From Jannaschia pohangensis (lineage in GTDB: Bacteria; Pseudomonadota; Alphaproteobacteria; Rhodobacterales; Rhodobacteraceae), in the NCBI RefSeq assembly GCF_900113875.1, contig NZ_FORA01000002.1:1-64000 (forward strand): a DNA stretch of 64,000 nt, written 5' to 3'. This document shows positions 55,383 to 63,144 of this stretch, piece after piece (positions within the stretch are counted from its first letter, which is position 1; the number at the start of each line of letters is the position of its first letter). The notes below the pieces were generated by a model. That model did no database searches, was not told where the DNA came from, and saw only the letters and a list, made by a program, of their open reading frames with translations. The position numbers and the translations under genes were made by a program.

Positions 55383-55721
55383 CTGACGTCCAACAAGAGG
55401 GTGTCGAATGCCATGCGGAACCGACCCTGTGCGCCGGCCCTTCTGAGTAGCGTTGGGAAGCCGTGCCAAGCAACCCCACCTCAAATGCCAGGCATCTCGG
55501 ACCCAAACCGCACCGTCACTGCGGAACGCGCGGGGGTCCGGAGAGCGGACGAAGCGCCATTTCGCTGCAGTTGCGCCAATGGCCGGTTCATGCGAATCGA
55601 CTGCGCAGTTAGGTCTTGGGGGAAGCGTATTGATCTCAGGAATTGGGCGACGTCGAAGGTTTAATGGCCAGTACCGCCAAGACAGCTAAGCCGATATCTC
55701 CAACCTTCTCAAGGAGGGGCC
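55383..55721. other. 339-base spacer, no supported gene
   Basis: An 87-codon open frame at 55401-55664 has no protein-like features. The sequence includes GAGAGCGGACGAAGCG and TTTCGCTGCAGTTGCG around 55541-55580, again resembling a decayed repeat. The only clear element is the AAGGAGG ribosome-binding site at 55711-55717 of the next gene. Confidence 0.4.
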
Positions 55722-56408
55722 GTGGCGAATAAAAAGGCATTTCTGTTGTTGACGGGTACTGCCGTTCTTGGCGGCTTTTTCCTCGCGGTGATAGGAGATC
55801 TCGGTGATGAACCCAAAAGCCCAATCGCATGGCTGCAGTATCCTTTGCTGCTTTTCTTGGCATGGGGCGCCTTGACCACGCCTGTCGACGCGCAAATCAA
55901 GGCCAGGTTTATTCCATTTGTCTTCCTGTCCTGGCTCTTGGGGATGTCGGTCGAATTGACACTCACTGTGGACGGGTCCGGCATCGGTGGTGTTCATCCA
56001 GACACGGTAGCTTCATTTATTCTTGCACAAGGGGACTATATCCCACTCGGAATTCTTGTCTGGGCATTTCATCGTTGGATGGGGTGCCTGATGTACGAGT
56101 GCGCTTGGGTAGTGACCGGTATCGCCCTGACAGAAGGTTTGGTCTTCACAGGGAGTGTGACAGCGTCGATTTCTTCGGGATCGTTTATTGGAGCACTCAT
56201 TGTGACCTGTTATCTGATCGCCCTCTATATGGTATATCTTTTGCTGCCATTCCGGCTGTGTGGCGTGGGTCTTGAAAAGGTGACGACGACCAAGTCCATA
56301 TTGCTACTGGTTCTTGCGGGATTTGTATCTGCATTTGTGGTCAGGTCGTTCTGGGGTTTGATCTATAGCCCACTAATATCGACTATTTTTGATCTTCCAT
56401 TGGCTTGA
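55722..56408 (+). CDS. Seven-helix membrane protein of unknown function
   Basis: A 228-residue protein with about seven hydrophobic helices, starting at GTG 55722 after a perfect AAGGAGG four bases upstream. Notable segments are VELTLTVDGSGIGGVHPD and FHRWMGCLMYECAWVV. No family is recognised. The gene uses AT-ending codons and TATA/ATAT runs far more than its neighbours, suggesting acquisition from elsewhere. It is followed by 178 bases and then tRNA-Arg. Confidence 0.75.
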   Translation: MANKKAFLLLTGTAVLGGFFLAVIGDLGDEPKSPIAWLQYPLLLFLAWGALTTPVDAQIKARFIPFVFLSWLLGMSVELTLTVDGSGIGGVHPDTVASFILAQGDYIPLGILVWAFHRWMGCLMYECAWVVTGIALTEGLVFTGSVTASISSGSFIGALIVTCYLIALYMVYLLLPFRLCGVGLEKVTTTKSILLLVLAGFVSAFVVRSFWGLIYSPLISTIFDLPLA

Positions 56409-56471
56409 GCCTATGTCGTCAGAGCCTCCGTTCGATTGCCTTGCAGCATCAAACAAATTGGACTCGAAGCT

Positions 56472-56506
56472 GCCGTTTTTTGCGCCAGCCGCCCGGCGCA
56501 AACGGC
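56472..56506. other. Stable hairpin between the seven-helix gene and tRNA-Arg
   Basis: TTTGCGCC (56479-56486) pairs perfectly with GGCGCAAA (56495-56502) across an 8-base loop. GCCG (56472-56475) and CGGC (56503-56506) add outer pairs with a 3-base bulge. It lies 80 bases beyond the tRNA-Arg 3' end and may stop that transcript, although no T-run follows. Confidence 0.5.
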
Positions 56507-56586
56507 CCTTGCCCCGTACCGCACGCGATTTGGGTCGGTTACCTGACACAAACGTCGGTCTTGCTTGGCATCTGACAAAGGGGAAA

Positions 56587-56663
56587 TGGCGCGCTGGGGA
56601 GGATTCGAACCCCCGACCCCTTGATTCGTAGTCAAGTACTCTATCCAACTGAGCTACCAGCGC
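56587..56663 (-). tRNA. tRNA-Arg (anticodon ACG)
   Basis: The reverse complement gives a full cloverleaf. Acceptor GCGCTGG pairs with CCAGCGC, with G73 and encoded CCA. The anticodon arm is CTTGA-CTACGAA-TCAAG. The wobble A of ACG is normally converted to inosine by TadA, so it reads CGU/CGC/CGA. Its 3' end faces the accessory-looking block, as expected for tRNA-targeted insertions. Confidence 0.98.
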
Positions 56664-56675
56664 ACTACGGCTCGC

Positions 56676-56704
56676 GGGATAGACCCGGTGCGCCGTGTAC
56701 GCAA
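56676..56704 (-). promoter_or_regulatory. Promoter of tRNA-Arg
   Basis: TTGCGT (56699-56704) and TATCCC (56676-56681) on the minus strand are 17 bases apart, with twelve bases to the mature tRNA end. The last three positions of the -10 box are CCC. Confidence 0.55.
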
Positions 56705-56759
56705 GGGGGTAATCCGCTGAAATGCGAGAACGGCGGCGGGACGATGCGGAGGGCCGTGC

Positions 56760-58148
56760 TCAGGCGGCGTCCAGTTCCCGCGGCAGGACCAGACAGAACA
56801 CCGTGCCCTCCGGCCCCGTCTTTTCCAACTCCAGGGTGCCGCCATGGCCGCGCACCAACTCTTGCGCGATGGCGAGGCCGAGGCCGGTGCCGCCCTTGCG
56901 CACATTGCCCTGGAACGCCTGAAACAGGTTCTCCTGCGCCTTGGGCGGAAGACCCGGGCCGGTATCCGTCACGCGAATGTGCCAGCCCGTATCGTCCTCT
57001 CCGGCAGACACGGTGATCGTGCCGGGCTGTGCCGCGGTCTCCATCGCCTGACGGGCGTTGCGGATCAGGTTGCCGACGACGCGGTGCAACTGATCGGGGT
57101 CCATCCGGATCGAGAGACCGGGAGGCGCGTCATGGACGATACGGACCAGCTCCGGGTCGACGGCCAATTGTTCGCCCTCGCAAAGCTCCTGAAAGAAGGC
57201 ATCGGCGGACACCATCTGAAGCGCGGGGGGCGCTTCCTCGGCGCGGCCGAAGGCCAGCGTGCCCTCGGTCAGGCTGACGGCACGGGTCAGCGATTTGACG
57301 ATCTTCGGGGCGATGCGCTTGACCGTCGGGTCGTCCACCATCTCGAGCCGGTCCCCAAGCAGGGTCGCGGTGGTCAGGATATTGCGCAGATCGTGGCTGA
57401 CCTTGGCGACGGCACTGCCCAATTGGGCCAGGCGCTCCTTCTGGCGCAGGGATTGCGTCAGCTGCGTCTCGAGGTCGCGCAGCGTCATCTCGGCCTCGCG
57501 CAGCTCGCGCACGGAGGAGCGCGGCTCGATCACCCGGCGCGCGTCTTCGGGGGCCTCCGCATAGCGGCGCATCTGGCGGACCAGCGCCTTGATGGGGGTT
57601 ACCATCAGGCGGCGCACGGCCAGGAACAGAAATGCAGAGGTCAGGACCGAGATCACCAGGCTGAGCCAGAGGATCGTGATGCCGTAGTCGACCATCGCCA
57701 TGTGCAGGTCGCCAGTGTCGATGGCCGCCTCGATCTGCGTACCGCCACCGCGCGCGGGTTCGGCGATGACCCGGATGATCTCGGGCGTGGGGGTGACGAA
57801 GCGGGTCAGCGCATCGCGGATCAGCACGAATGTGGAAGGGTCGCGCAGGTCCACCGTCCGGGTCACCGGGCCGGGCAGGTCCGACGACAGCACCAGTTGG
57901 CGCAGGGAGTCGCGGCGCAGCACGACGTTGAGCACGCCCGCATTCTCCAGCAGTTCCACCTCCAGTTCGTCGTCGATCATGTCACCCGTCCCCAGCAGGG
58001 CGAGCGAGGCGATCTGGGCCCGTTCCATCCGGTCGGTGAGGTAATCGAGGCGAAAGCGCGCGATCGACGGCACGAAGATCAGCACTTCGGCCAGCATCAC
58101 GAAGATGACCGTCAGGATGAGGAAACGGCCGGAAAGGGTCTTGAGCAT
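56760..58148 (-). CDS. Sensor histidine kinase (orphan)
   Basis: A 462-residue membrane kinase. Helix 1 (about 10-30) and helix 2 (about 158-180) frame a periplasmic sensor of about 125 residues. A HAMP-like linker follows, then the H-box AKVSHDLRNILTTATLL (His near 252) and the ATPase domain with NLIRNARQAM, DTGPGLPPK and GTGLGLAIAQ. No response regulator adjoins it, so its partner lies elsewhere. It is followed downstream by tRNA-Arg. Confidence 0.93.
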   Translation of the reverse strand: MLKTLSGRFLILTVIFVMLAEVLIFVPSIARFRLDYLTDRMERAQIASLALLGTGDMIDDELEVELLENAGVLNVVLRRDSLRQLVLSSDLPGPVTRTVDLRDPSTFVLIRDALTRFVTPTPEIIRVIAEPARGGGTQIEAAIDTGDLHMAMVDYGITILWLSLVISVLTSAFLFLAVRRLMVTPIKALVRQMRRYAEAPEDARRVIEPRSSVRELREAEMTLRDLETQLTQSLRQKERLAQLGSAVAKVSHDLRNILTTATLLGDRLEMVDDPTVKRIAPKIVKSLTRAVSLTEGTLAFGRAEEAPPALQMVSADAFFQELCEGEQLAVDPELVRIVHDAPPGLSIRMDPDQLHRVVGNLIRNARQAMETAAQPGTITVSAGEDDTGWHIRVTDTGPGLPPKAQENLFQAFQGNVRKGGTGLGLAIAQELVRGHGGTLELEKTGPEGTVFCLVLPRELDAA

Positions 58149-58223
58149 CGGGTGTCCGGTCGGGAATGCGTTGCGGGCAGTCTAGCGCCCCGACCGCCGC
58201 TTGGCGACCGGGGCAGCGGCGTG

Positions 58224-59636
58224 TCAGGGAAGGTAGCGTTGCACGAGGCCCACGACCTTCTTGACGGTCGGGTTTTCGAACAGGCGCGGGACGTAGTACT
58301 GGCCCGCCGCCCGCTTGGAGATCTCGCCAAGCGTCGGATAGGGCGCCACCATGGCGGCGACGGCCCCGATCTTGAGCTTGTTGGCAATGACCAGTGCCCA
58401 GAGACCGATGAGTTCGCCCGCCTGTTCGCCCACGATGGACGCGCCGATGGGGCGTCCCTTGACCACCATCACCTTGATCAGGCCCTTGGTCTTGCCCTCG
58501 GCGATGGCGCGGTCGTTCTCGTGGAACGGGAAGCGCAGCACTTCCAGCGCGCGGCCGTGTCTTTCGCGGGCCTGCGCCTCGGTCAGGCCGACCTGGGCCA
58601 GTTCCGGCTGGGTATAGGTGGCCCAGGGGATGTGATCCTCGCGCGCCTTGGCGGGCAGGCCGAACAGGATGGGGCGGATCACGGTTGCGCCGTGATAGCC
58701 TGCCACATGGGTGAACTGGAATCCGCCCGCCACGTCGCCGATGGCATAGACCCGGCGGTTGGTGGTTCGCAGGTCGGGGCCGACCTTGATCGCGCGGTCA
58801 TGTTCGATCCCGGCGGCATCGAGGTTCAGCCGGTCGATGTTGGCCTTGCGCCCGACCGCCATCAAAAGGTGCGAGCCGGTGAAATCGCCGTTGTCGGTGT
58901 GAACGGTGATCGTCTTGCCCTTGCCCGAGATGCGTTGCGCCTTGGCGCCCTCGACGATCTCCACGCCTTCGGCGCGCAGGGTGTCCAGAACGATGGCCGC
59001 CATTTCGGGGTCGTCCTTGCCCATGGCCTTGGCGCCCTCGATCACGGTGACCTTGCATCCGAGCCGGACATGGGCCTGCGCCATCTCCATCCCGATGGGG
59101 CCGCCGCCGACGATGACCAGGTGGTCGGGCTTTTCCATCAGGTCGAAGATCGTCTCGTTGGTGTGGACGGTCACCGTGTCGATGCCGTCGATGGGCGGCA
59201 CCAGAGGCGAAGAACCGGTGGCGATGACGATGCGGCGCGCGGTGATGCGATAACTGCCCGCGACCACGGTGTCCTTGTCGGCGAAGGCGCCGTATTCGCG
59301 GATGACACGGACGCCCAGACCTTCGAACCGTTCCTGGCTGTCGACAGGAGCGATCGTGTCGATCACCTTGTGGACATGCTGCTTGGCGGCGGCAAAATCG
59401 ACCTTGGGCGAGACCGGGCTCACCCCGTATTTTTCGCCGCTGCGCATGGCCTGGGCCTGCTTGCCCGCCGCGATCAGCGCCTTGGACGGCACGCAACCGA
59501 AGTTGAGGCAATCGCCGCCCATCTTGTGCCCTTCCAGAAGGGTCACATCGGCGCCCATCTGGCTGGCTCCGGCGGCGAAGGACAGGCCCCCGGACCCGGC
59601 CCCGATGACCAGCACGTCTGTCTTGATCTCTTCCAT
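58224..59636 (-). CDS. Dihydrolipoyl-dehydrogenase-like FAD/NAD(P) oxidoreductase
   Basis: A 470-residue class I pyridine nucleotide-disulfide oxidoreductase. The FAD motif VIGAGSGGLSFAAGA is near residue 10, the redox-active pair is in GGDCLNFGCVPSKA (near 42), and the NAD motif VIVGGGPIGMEMA is near 178. The dimer interface reads YTQPELAQVGLTEAQ. The C-terminal His-Glu of lipoamide dehydrogenases is replaced, so it resembles the mercuric-reductase-like branch of unknown substrate. The start at ATG 59636 has GAGGAC upstream. It is cotranscribed with TVP38. Confidence 0.9.
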   Translation of the reverse strand: MEEIKTDVLVIGAGSGGLSFAAGASQMGADVTLLEGHKMGGDCLNFGCVPSKALIAAGKQAQAMRSGEKYGVSPVSPKVDFAAAKQHVHKVIDTIAPVDSQERFEGLGVRVIREYGAFADKDTVVAGSYRITARRIVIATGSSPLVPPIDGIDTVTVHTNETIFDLMEKPDHLVIVGGGPIGMEMAQAHVRLGCKVTVIEGAKAMGKDDPEMAAIVLDTLRAEGVEIVEGAKAQRISGKGKTITVHTDNGDFTGSHLLMAVGRKANIDRLNLDAAGIEHDRAIKVGPDLRTTNRRVYAIGDVAGGFQFTHVAGYHGATVIRPILFGLPAKAREDHIPWATYTQPELAQVGLTEAQARERHGRALEVLRFPFHENDRAIAEGKTKGLIKVMVVKGRPIGASIVGEQAGELIGLWALVIANKLKIGAVAAMVAPYPTLGEISKRAAGQYYVPRLFENPTVKKVVGLVQRYLP

Positions 59637-59691
59637 GGCACGGTCCTCGGTTCTGAGCATTTCTTTGGGTGTGTTGAGCATGTTCATCGGA

Positions 59692-60426
59692 TCAGCCCTT
59701 GGCCCGGAACTTCTTGATCGCGATCGGCAGCACCGCCAGAAGCGCCAGCCCCAGGATCGGGCCGAGGATATGCGGCTCGAAGATGATGCCGAAATTCGGC
59801 GTTTCGCCCCGGGCAAAGACCTCGCCCAGACCGGCACCGACCCACGTATAGACCAGGCCGCCCGGCAGGATGCCGAAGAACGTCGTCAGCACGTATTTCG
59901 GCAGCTTCACCCCGACGAAGGCCGGGATCAGGTTGGCCACGAAGAACGGCACGGCGGGGACAAGGCGCATGATGAGCAGATAAGACGTCTCGTCCTCGCG
60001 GATGCCGTCCTTGATCCTTTTGACCGTTCCGCCCGAGGCATCCATCCGCGCCGCCAGCCGGTCGCCCAGCCCGTACTTGGCGGCAAGGAAGATCAGCGTG
60101 GCACCGACCGTCGCCGCAGCGGCGTTGAAGAAGACGCCCGGGAACAGGCCGAAGAGGAACCCGCCCGTCAGCGTCGCCACGGCGGCCCCGGGCAGCGAGA
60201 ATGTGACGATGGCGATATAGGCGGCCACGAAGACCAGCACCGTCAGCAGGTAATTCGCATCGCGGAAGGCCAACAGCGCCTCGCGGTTGGCGGCCAGCGT
60301 CTCGAAATTCAGGTAGTCGCGTAACAGGAACGACCCGGCAACGGCGGCGGCGGCGATAAGGGCCAGCGGAAGATAGCGGGCCAACGCGGATTTCTGCGGA
60401 GTGTCGGGCATGGGATGATCGGTCAT
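59692..60426 (-). CDS. TVP38/TMEM64-family membrane protein
   Basis: A 244-residue SNARE-associated/DedA-like protein with about five to six helices. The family motifs are FSLPGAAVATLTGGFLFG (near residue 77) and the FxxxxRLxPxxPFFxxN pattern in LIMRLVPAVPFFVANLIPAF (near 152). It is probably a lipid scramblase or transporter. The start ATG 60426 was chosen; ATG 60411 is possible. The pairing with the preceding flavoprotein type is common in proteobacteria. Confidence 0.93.
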   Translation of the reverse strand: MTDHPMPDTPQKSALARYLPLALIAAAAVAGSFLLRDYLNFETLAANREALLAFRDANYLLTVLVFVAAYIAIVTFSLPGAAVATLTGGFLFGLFPGVFFNAAAATVGATLIFLAAKYGLGDRLAARMDASGGTVKRIKDGIREDETSYLLIMRLVPAVPFFVANLIPAFVGVKLPKYVLTTFFGILPGGLVYTWVGAGLGEVFARGETPNFGIIFEPHILGPILGLALLAVLPIAIKKFRAKG

Positions 60427-60771
60427 CGTTTTGGGCTCTCTTGTCCAGTGGGCCGCCGAACGGCAGGGCGTCGGGGGCGGGAGAATATCATATGTTGAGC
60501 CGACACATGACCGGGGATGATGGTTCCCGATAGCCCACCTCACGGTCACGTCAGCGCCCGTGTGCCAGCGCCAGCGCAACACCCCTGAATGTTACAACGG
60601 CTGTCATCCGCAGGGGCCGAACTGTAACAGGAGACAGGGCACCGCAACGGCAATGCGATTCCCGCTCGGTGGGCGTTGACAGCCCAGACCACACCGCCTA
60701 GACGGCGGCTTCCAGATTTGCCCGGTCGTTGATTCATCCCGAGTCCGGCCCTGAACACCGGAGAGAAGGCC
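60427..60771. other. 345-base divergent region TVP38 / rpmH
   Basis: It holds the rpmH promoter (60676-60704). The rest contains no open frame with a start signal. An AT-rich patch ATATCATATGTTGAG lies at 60485-60499, and could belong to the TVP38 promoter, but no clear hexamer pair is visible there. Confidence 0.5.
60676..60704 (+). promoter_or_regulatory. Promoter of rpmH-rnpA
   Basis: A consensus -35 TTGACA (60676-60681) and TAGACG (60699-60704) are 17 bases apart, about 60 bases before the rpmH leader would end at ATG 60772. The -10 hexamer equals that of tuf. Confidence 0.7.
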
Positions 60772-60906
60772 ATGAAACGTACCTTCCAGCCCTCGAACCT
60801 CGTCCGCAAGCGGCGTCATGGGTTCCGCGCACGCATGGCCACCAAGGCCGGCCGCCGGATCCTGAACGCTCGCCGTGCCCGCGGTCGCAAGGTCCTGTCG
60901 GCGTAA
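60772..60906 (+). CDS. rpmH: 50S ribosomal protein L34
   Basis: A complete 44-residue L34: [20 protein letters not shown], then [19 protein letters not shown] and LSA. GAGAAGG precedes the ATG. It heads the usual rpmH-rnpA-yidD cluster; no dnaA or origin features are nearby. Confidence 0.98.
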   Translation: MKRTFQPSNLVRKRRHGFRARMATKAGRRILNARRARGRKVLSA

Positions 60907-60911
60907 GCCAC

Positions 60912-61340
60912 TTGACGGACGACGCCATTTCGACGCCGGAGGCCGAAGGGTCTCCGGCGTCTTTGCGTGTTCTGAGGAAGCGGTCGCAGTTCCTGGCCCT
61001 GAACCGGCAGATTCGCGTGTCCGCCAAGTCCTTCATGCTTCAGGCCCGCGACCGGGACGACGACGACCCGACCATCGGCGTCGGCTTCACCTGTTCCAAG
61101 AAGGTCGGCAACGCCGTGGCGCGCAACCGGGCCAAGCGGCGACTGCGCGAGGCGACGCGGCTAGTCCTGCCCGACCTGGGCCGGGCCGGATGGGACTATG
61201 CCCTGATCGGCTGGCAGGACAGCACCGCCGACCGCCCGTTTGCCGACCTCCTCGGGGATCTGCGCGATGCCCTTGCGAAGGCGCATGCTCCGGGCCGTCG
61301 CCCGAACCCCGCGCCTGCCTCCCCGCCGCGCAGGCGTTGA
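60912..61340 (+). CDS. rnpA: Ribonuclease P protein component
   Basis: RNase P protein aiding 5' maturation of tRNAs. Core motifs: VLRKRSQFLALNRQ near residue 18, and the RNR signature in KKVGNAVARNRAKRRLREA near residue 58. No ATG or GTG fits; the most likely start is TTG at 60912, five bases after the rpmH stop, giving 142 residues with a Pro-rich C-terminal tail. Confidence 0.93.
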   Translation: MTDDAISTPEAEGSPASLRVLRKRSQFLALNRQIRVSAKSFMLQARDRDDDDPTIGVGFTCSKKVGNAVARNRAKRRLREATRLVLPDLGRAGWDYALIGWQDSTADRPFADLLGDLRDALAKAHAPGRRPNPAPASPPRRR

Positions 61341-61344
61341 CCCG

Positions 61345-61566
61345 ATGACCCCCCTCGCCCGCATCCTCTCCTGGCCGGTCCATGCCTACCGCGCGGTCTT
61401 CTCGCCCCATGTCGGCCACAACTGCCGCTATCATCCGACCTGTTCCGCCTATGCGCTGGAGGCGTTGGCCCGGCATGGCGGGATCAAGGGCGGCTGGCTC
61501 GCCCTGCGCCGGATTGCGCGCTGCAACCCCTGGGGTGGGTCCGGTATCGACAATGTGCCGGACTGA
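61345..61566 (+). CDS. yidD: Membrane protein insertion efficiency factor YidD
   Basis: A 73-residue YidD: helix LARILSWPVHAYRAVFSPH, followed by the Cys-rich pattern CRYHPTCSAYALEAL and RIARCNPWGGSGID. It assists YidC-mediated insertion. yidC, often next, is absent here. It starts 4 bases after rnpA. Confidence 0.96.
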   Translation: MTPLARILSWPVHAYRAVFSPHVGHNCRYHPTCSAYALEALARHGGIKGGWLALRRIARCNPWGGSGIDNVPD

Positions 61567-61671
61567 CACGCTTCGCCGCCGATCCCCGATCCCGGCCAAG
61601 AATCGCTTTGCTGCCCCTACGTCATCGTGTATCCGAACCCTGTCGCCACATCAGCCAGAGGGAGGGGACGC

Positions 61672-61752
61672 ATGATCATCGCATACGTACGCCTTTCCAG
61701 GGTGACCCCGCGACGCCCGGTATCGGGTATCTGCGCCGCCTGGCGCGCCTGA
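61672..61752 (+). CDS. Candidate 26-residue leader-like peptide
   Basis: A 26-codon frame starting at ATG 61672, with a strong GGGAGGGG six bases upstream. It encodes MIIAYVRLSRVTPRRPVSGI and then CAAWRA, basic with five Arg. A hairpin follows 7 bases after the stop. The strong start signal with an immediate terminator-like hairpin suggests a leader peptide or tiny independent gene. Conservation is untested. Confidence 0.35.
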   Translation: MIIAYVRLSRVTPRRPVSGICAAWRA

Positions 61753-61758
61753 TCCGTC

Positions 61759-61777
61759 GCCGTCCCTGACGGCCTTT
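61759..61777 (+). terminator. Attenuator-like hairpin after the 26-codon frame
   Basis: GCCGTC (61759-61764) and GACGGC (61768-61773) pair perfectly around a CCT loop and are followed by CTTT. It is short but GC-rich, and it lies between the small frame and the 85-residue gene. Confidence 0.5.
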
Positions 61778-61862
61778 CCAAACTGTCCTGACCCTCTCGC
61801 GTGCTGACCCATCGGGTCGGTGGTGTCCGCGGTCCTCCAATTCCATTTCCCCAGACAAGAGG

Positions 61863-61878
61863 CCCCGCAGGTGCGGGG
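61863..61878 (+). promoter_or_regulatory. Hairpin next to the ribosome-binding site of the 85-residue ORF
   Basis: CCCCGC (61863-61868) and GCGGGG (61873-61878) pair perfectly with an AGGT loop. The 3' arm contains the only purine-rich ribosome-binding candidate (GGGGAC) before ATG 61887, so folding could limit translation. Confidence 0.45.
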
Positions 61879-61886
61879 ACAGATCC

Positions 61887-62144
61887 ATGAATGCATTGCC
61901 CCTGCGTCCCGGCCCCACTCAACCCGATGCGATCGACGTCGCCATTCGCACCCATGGCGCGTTGCGCGTCCTGCTGGCGGCGATGGTCGCCTTGCTGCGC
62001 CCCCGTGTCCGCCCGCCCGACAGGCGGTCCCTGGACGTCCCCGACTATCTGCGCCGTGATCTCGGCCTGGACGCAGCAACCCCGCGCCTGCCGTCGGAGC
62101 GGGGGCGCCTGCCACCGCCCCGAGGGCCCTTCAGCCTGAAATAG
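61887..62144 (+). CDS. Small basic protein, unknown (DUF1127-reminiscent)
   Basis: An 85-residue Arg/Pro-rich product with one amphipathic-to-hydrophobic segment (HGALRVLLAAMVALLRP) and the motif DVPDYLRRDLGLD. That motif recalls the C-terminal pattern of DUF1127-type small proteins of alphaproteobacteria. The family assignment is an inference. The frame precedes ttcA by 72 bases. Confidence 0.5.
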   Translation: MNALPLRPGPTQPDAIDVAIRTHGALRVLLAAMVALLRPRVRPPDRRSLDVPDYLRRDLGLDAATPRLPSERGRLPPPRGPFSLK

Positions 62145-62216
62145 TCGGCGCGCGTCCGGTTTCCCCCGGGCGCGAAACCCTCTATCACCCGGGCAAATCC
62201 TTGCCCGGAGGCCGCC

Positions 62217-63089
62217 ATGCTCGACGATGCCGACGACGACATCCACCCGCTGTTCGCGGGCGCGCCCAAGACCACCGAATTCCGCAAGCTGCGCAAACGG
62301 ATCATCCGCGAAACGCGCGAGGCGCTGGACCGCTATGGCATGGTCAACCGCGGCGACCGTTGGCTTGTCTGCCTGTCGGGCGGCAAGGACAGCTATACCC
62401 TGCTGGCCGCGCTGACCGAGTTGCAGTGGCGCGGCGTCCTGCCGGTGGACATCCTGGCCTGCAACCTGGATCAGGGACAGCCGAATTTTCCGGCGACTGT
62501 CCTGCCCGCGTTTCTGGAAAAAATGGGCGTTCCGCACCGTATCGAATACCGCGACACCTATTCCATCGTGAAGGACAAGGTGCCCGCCGGGCGCACCTAT
62601 TGCGCGCTGTGTTCGCGGCTGCGTCGGGGCAATCTCTACCGCATCGCGCGCGAGGAGGGATGCTCTGCCGTCGTTCTGGGCCACCACCGCGACGACATCC
62701 TCGAGACGTTCTTTCTCAATCTCTTCCACGGCGGCAAGATCGCCACGATGCCGCCCAAGCTGCGCAACGACGAAGGCGACCTGATGGTCCTGCGCCCCCT
62801 CGCCCATGTGGCCGAGGCGGATTGCGAGCGATTCGCCCGGGACATGGGGTATCCGATTATTCCCTGCGATCTCTGCGGCTCCCAGGACGGGCTGCAACGA
62901 CAGGCGATCAAGTCGCTTCTCGACGGTTGGGAAGCCAAGGCGCCCGGGCGTCGTGGCAAGATGTTTTCCGCCCTCATGCAGGTTCGCCCGTCCCATTTGC
63001 TCGACCCCACGCTCTTCGATTTCGCGGGGCTGATGCCGGTGCCACCGGTTGATCCGGACAATTCGACGGAAATCCCGGCCCTTCGTTAA
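62217..63089 (+). CDS. ttcA: tRNA 2-thiocytidine(32) synthetase TtcA
   Basis: A 290-residue PP-loop ATPase with an iron-sulfur cluster that thiolates C32 of certain tRNAs, including tRNA-Arg types. The PP-loop is [11 protein letters not shown] near residue 52, and the cluster cysteines are in [10 protein letters not shown] (near 130) and CDLCGSQ (near 221). [14 protein letters not shown] follows the second lobe. It starts at ATG 62217. Confidence 0.96.
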   Translation: MLDDADDDIHPLFAGAPKTTEFRKLRKRIIRETREALDRYGMVNRGDRWLVCLSGGKDSYTLLAALTELQWRGVLPVDILACNLDQGQPNFPATVLPAFLEKMGVPHRIEYRDTYSIVKDKVPAGRTYCALCSRLRRGNLYRIAREEGCSAVVLGHHRDDILETFFLNLFHGGKIATMPPKLRNDEGDLMVLRPLAHVAEADCERFARDMGYPIIPCDLCGSQDGLQRQAIKSLLDGWEAKAPGRRGKMFSALMQVRPSHLLDPTLFDFAGLMPVPPVDPDNSTEIPALR

Positions 63090-63114
63090 GGTCCCGGTCA
63101 TTCTCGTGGGATAG

Positions 63115-63140
63115 CCCTCCGTGACGAATATTTCGGAGGG
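63115..63140 (+). promoter_or_regulatory. Hairpin masking the ribosome-binding site of the GGDEF/EAL gene
   Basis: CCCTCCG (63115-63121) pairs perfectly with CGGAGGG (63134-63140) across a 12-base AT-rich loop. The 3' arm is the ribosome-binding site, four bases before ATG 63145. It also lies 26 bases after the ttcA stop, so a terminator-like role is an alternative, although no T-run follows. Confidence 0.6.
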
Positions 63141-63144
63141 TTCC

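Noticed and set aside
55401-55664. An 87-codon open frame in the spacer after the MFS gene
   Set aside because: No ribosome-binding site, no hydrophobic core or recognisable pattern, and it lies in decayed-looking sequence.
56587-56663. Search for an attachment-site copy of the tRNA-Arg 3' end within the block to its left
   Set aside because: No matching stretch was found by reading 53.8-56.5 kb, so no att site is claimed.
56844-59717. A 957-codon plus-strand frame
   Set aside because: It is antisense to the histidine kinase and flavoprotein genes; no protein-like features.
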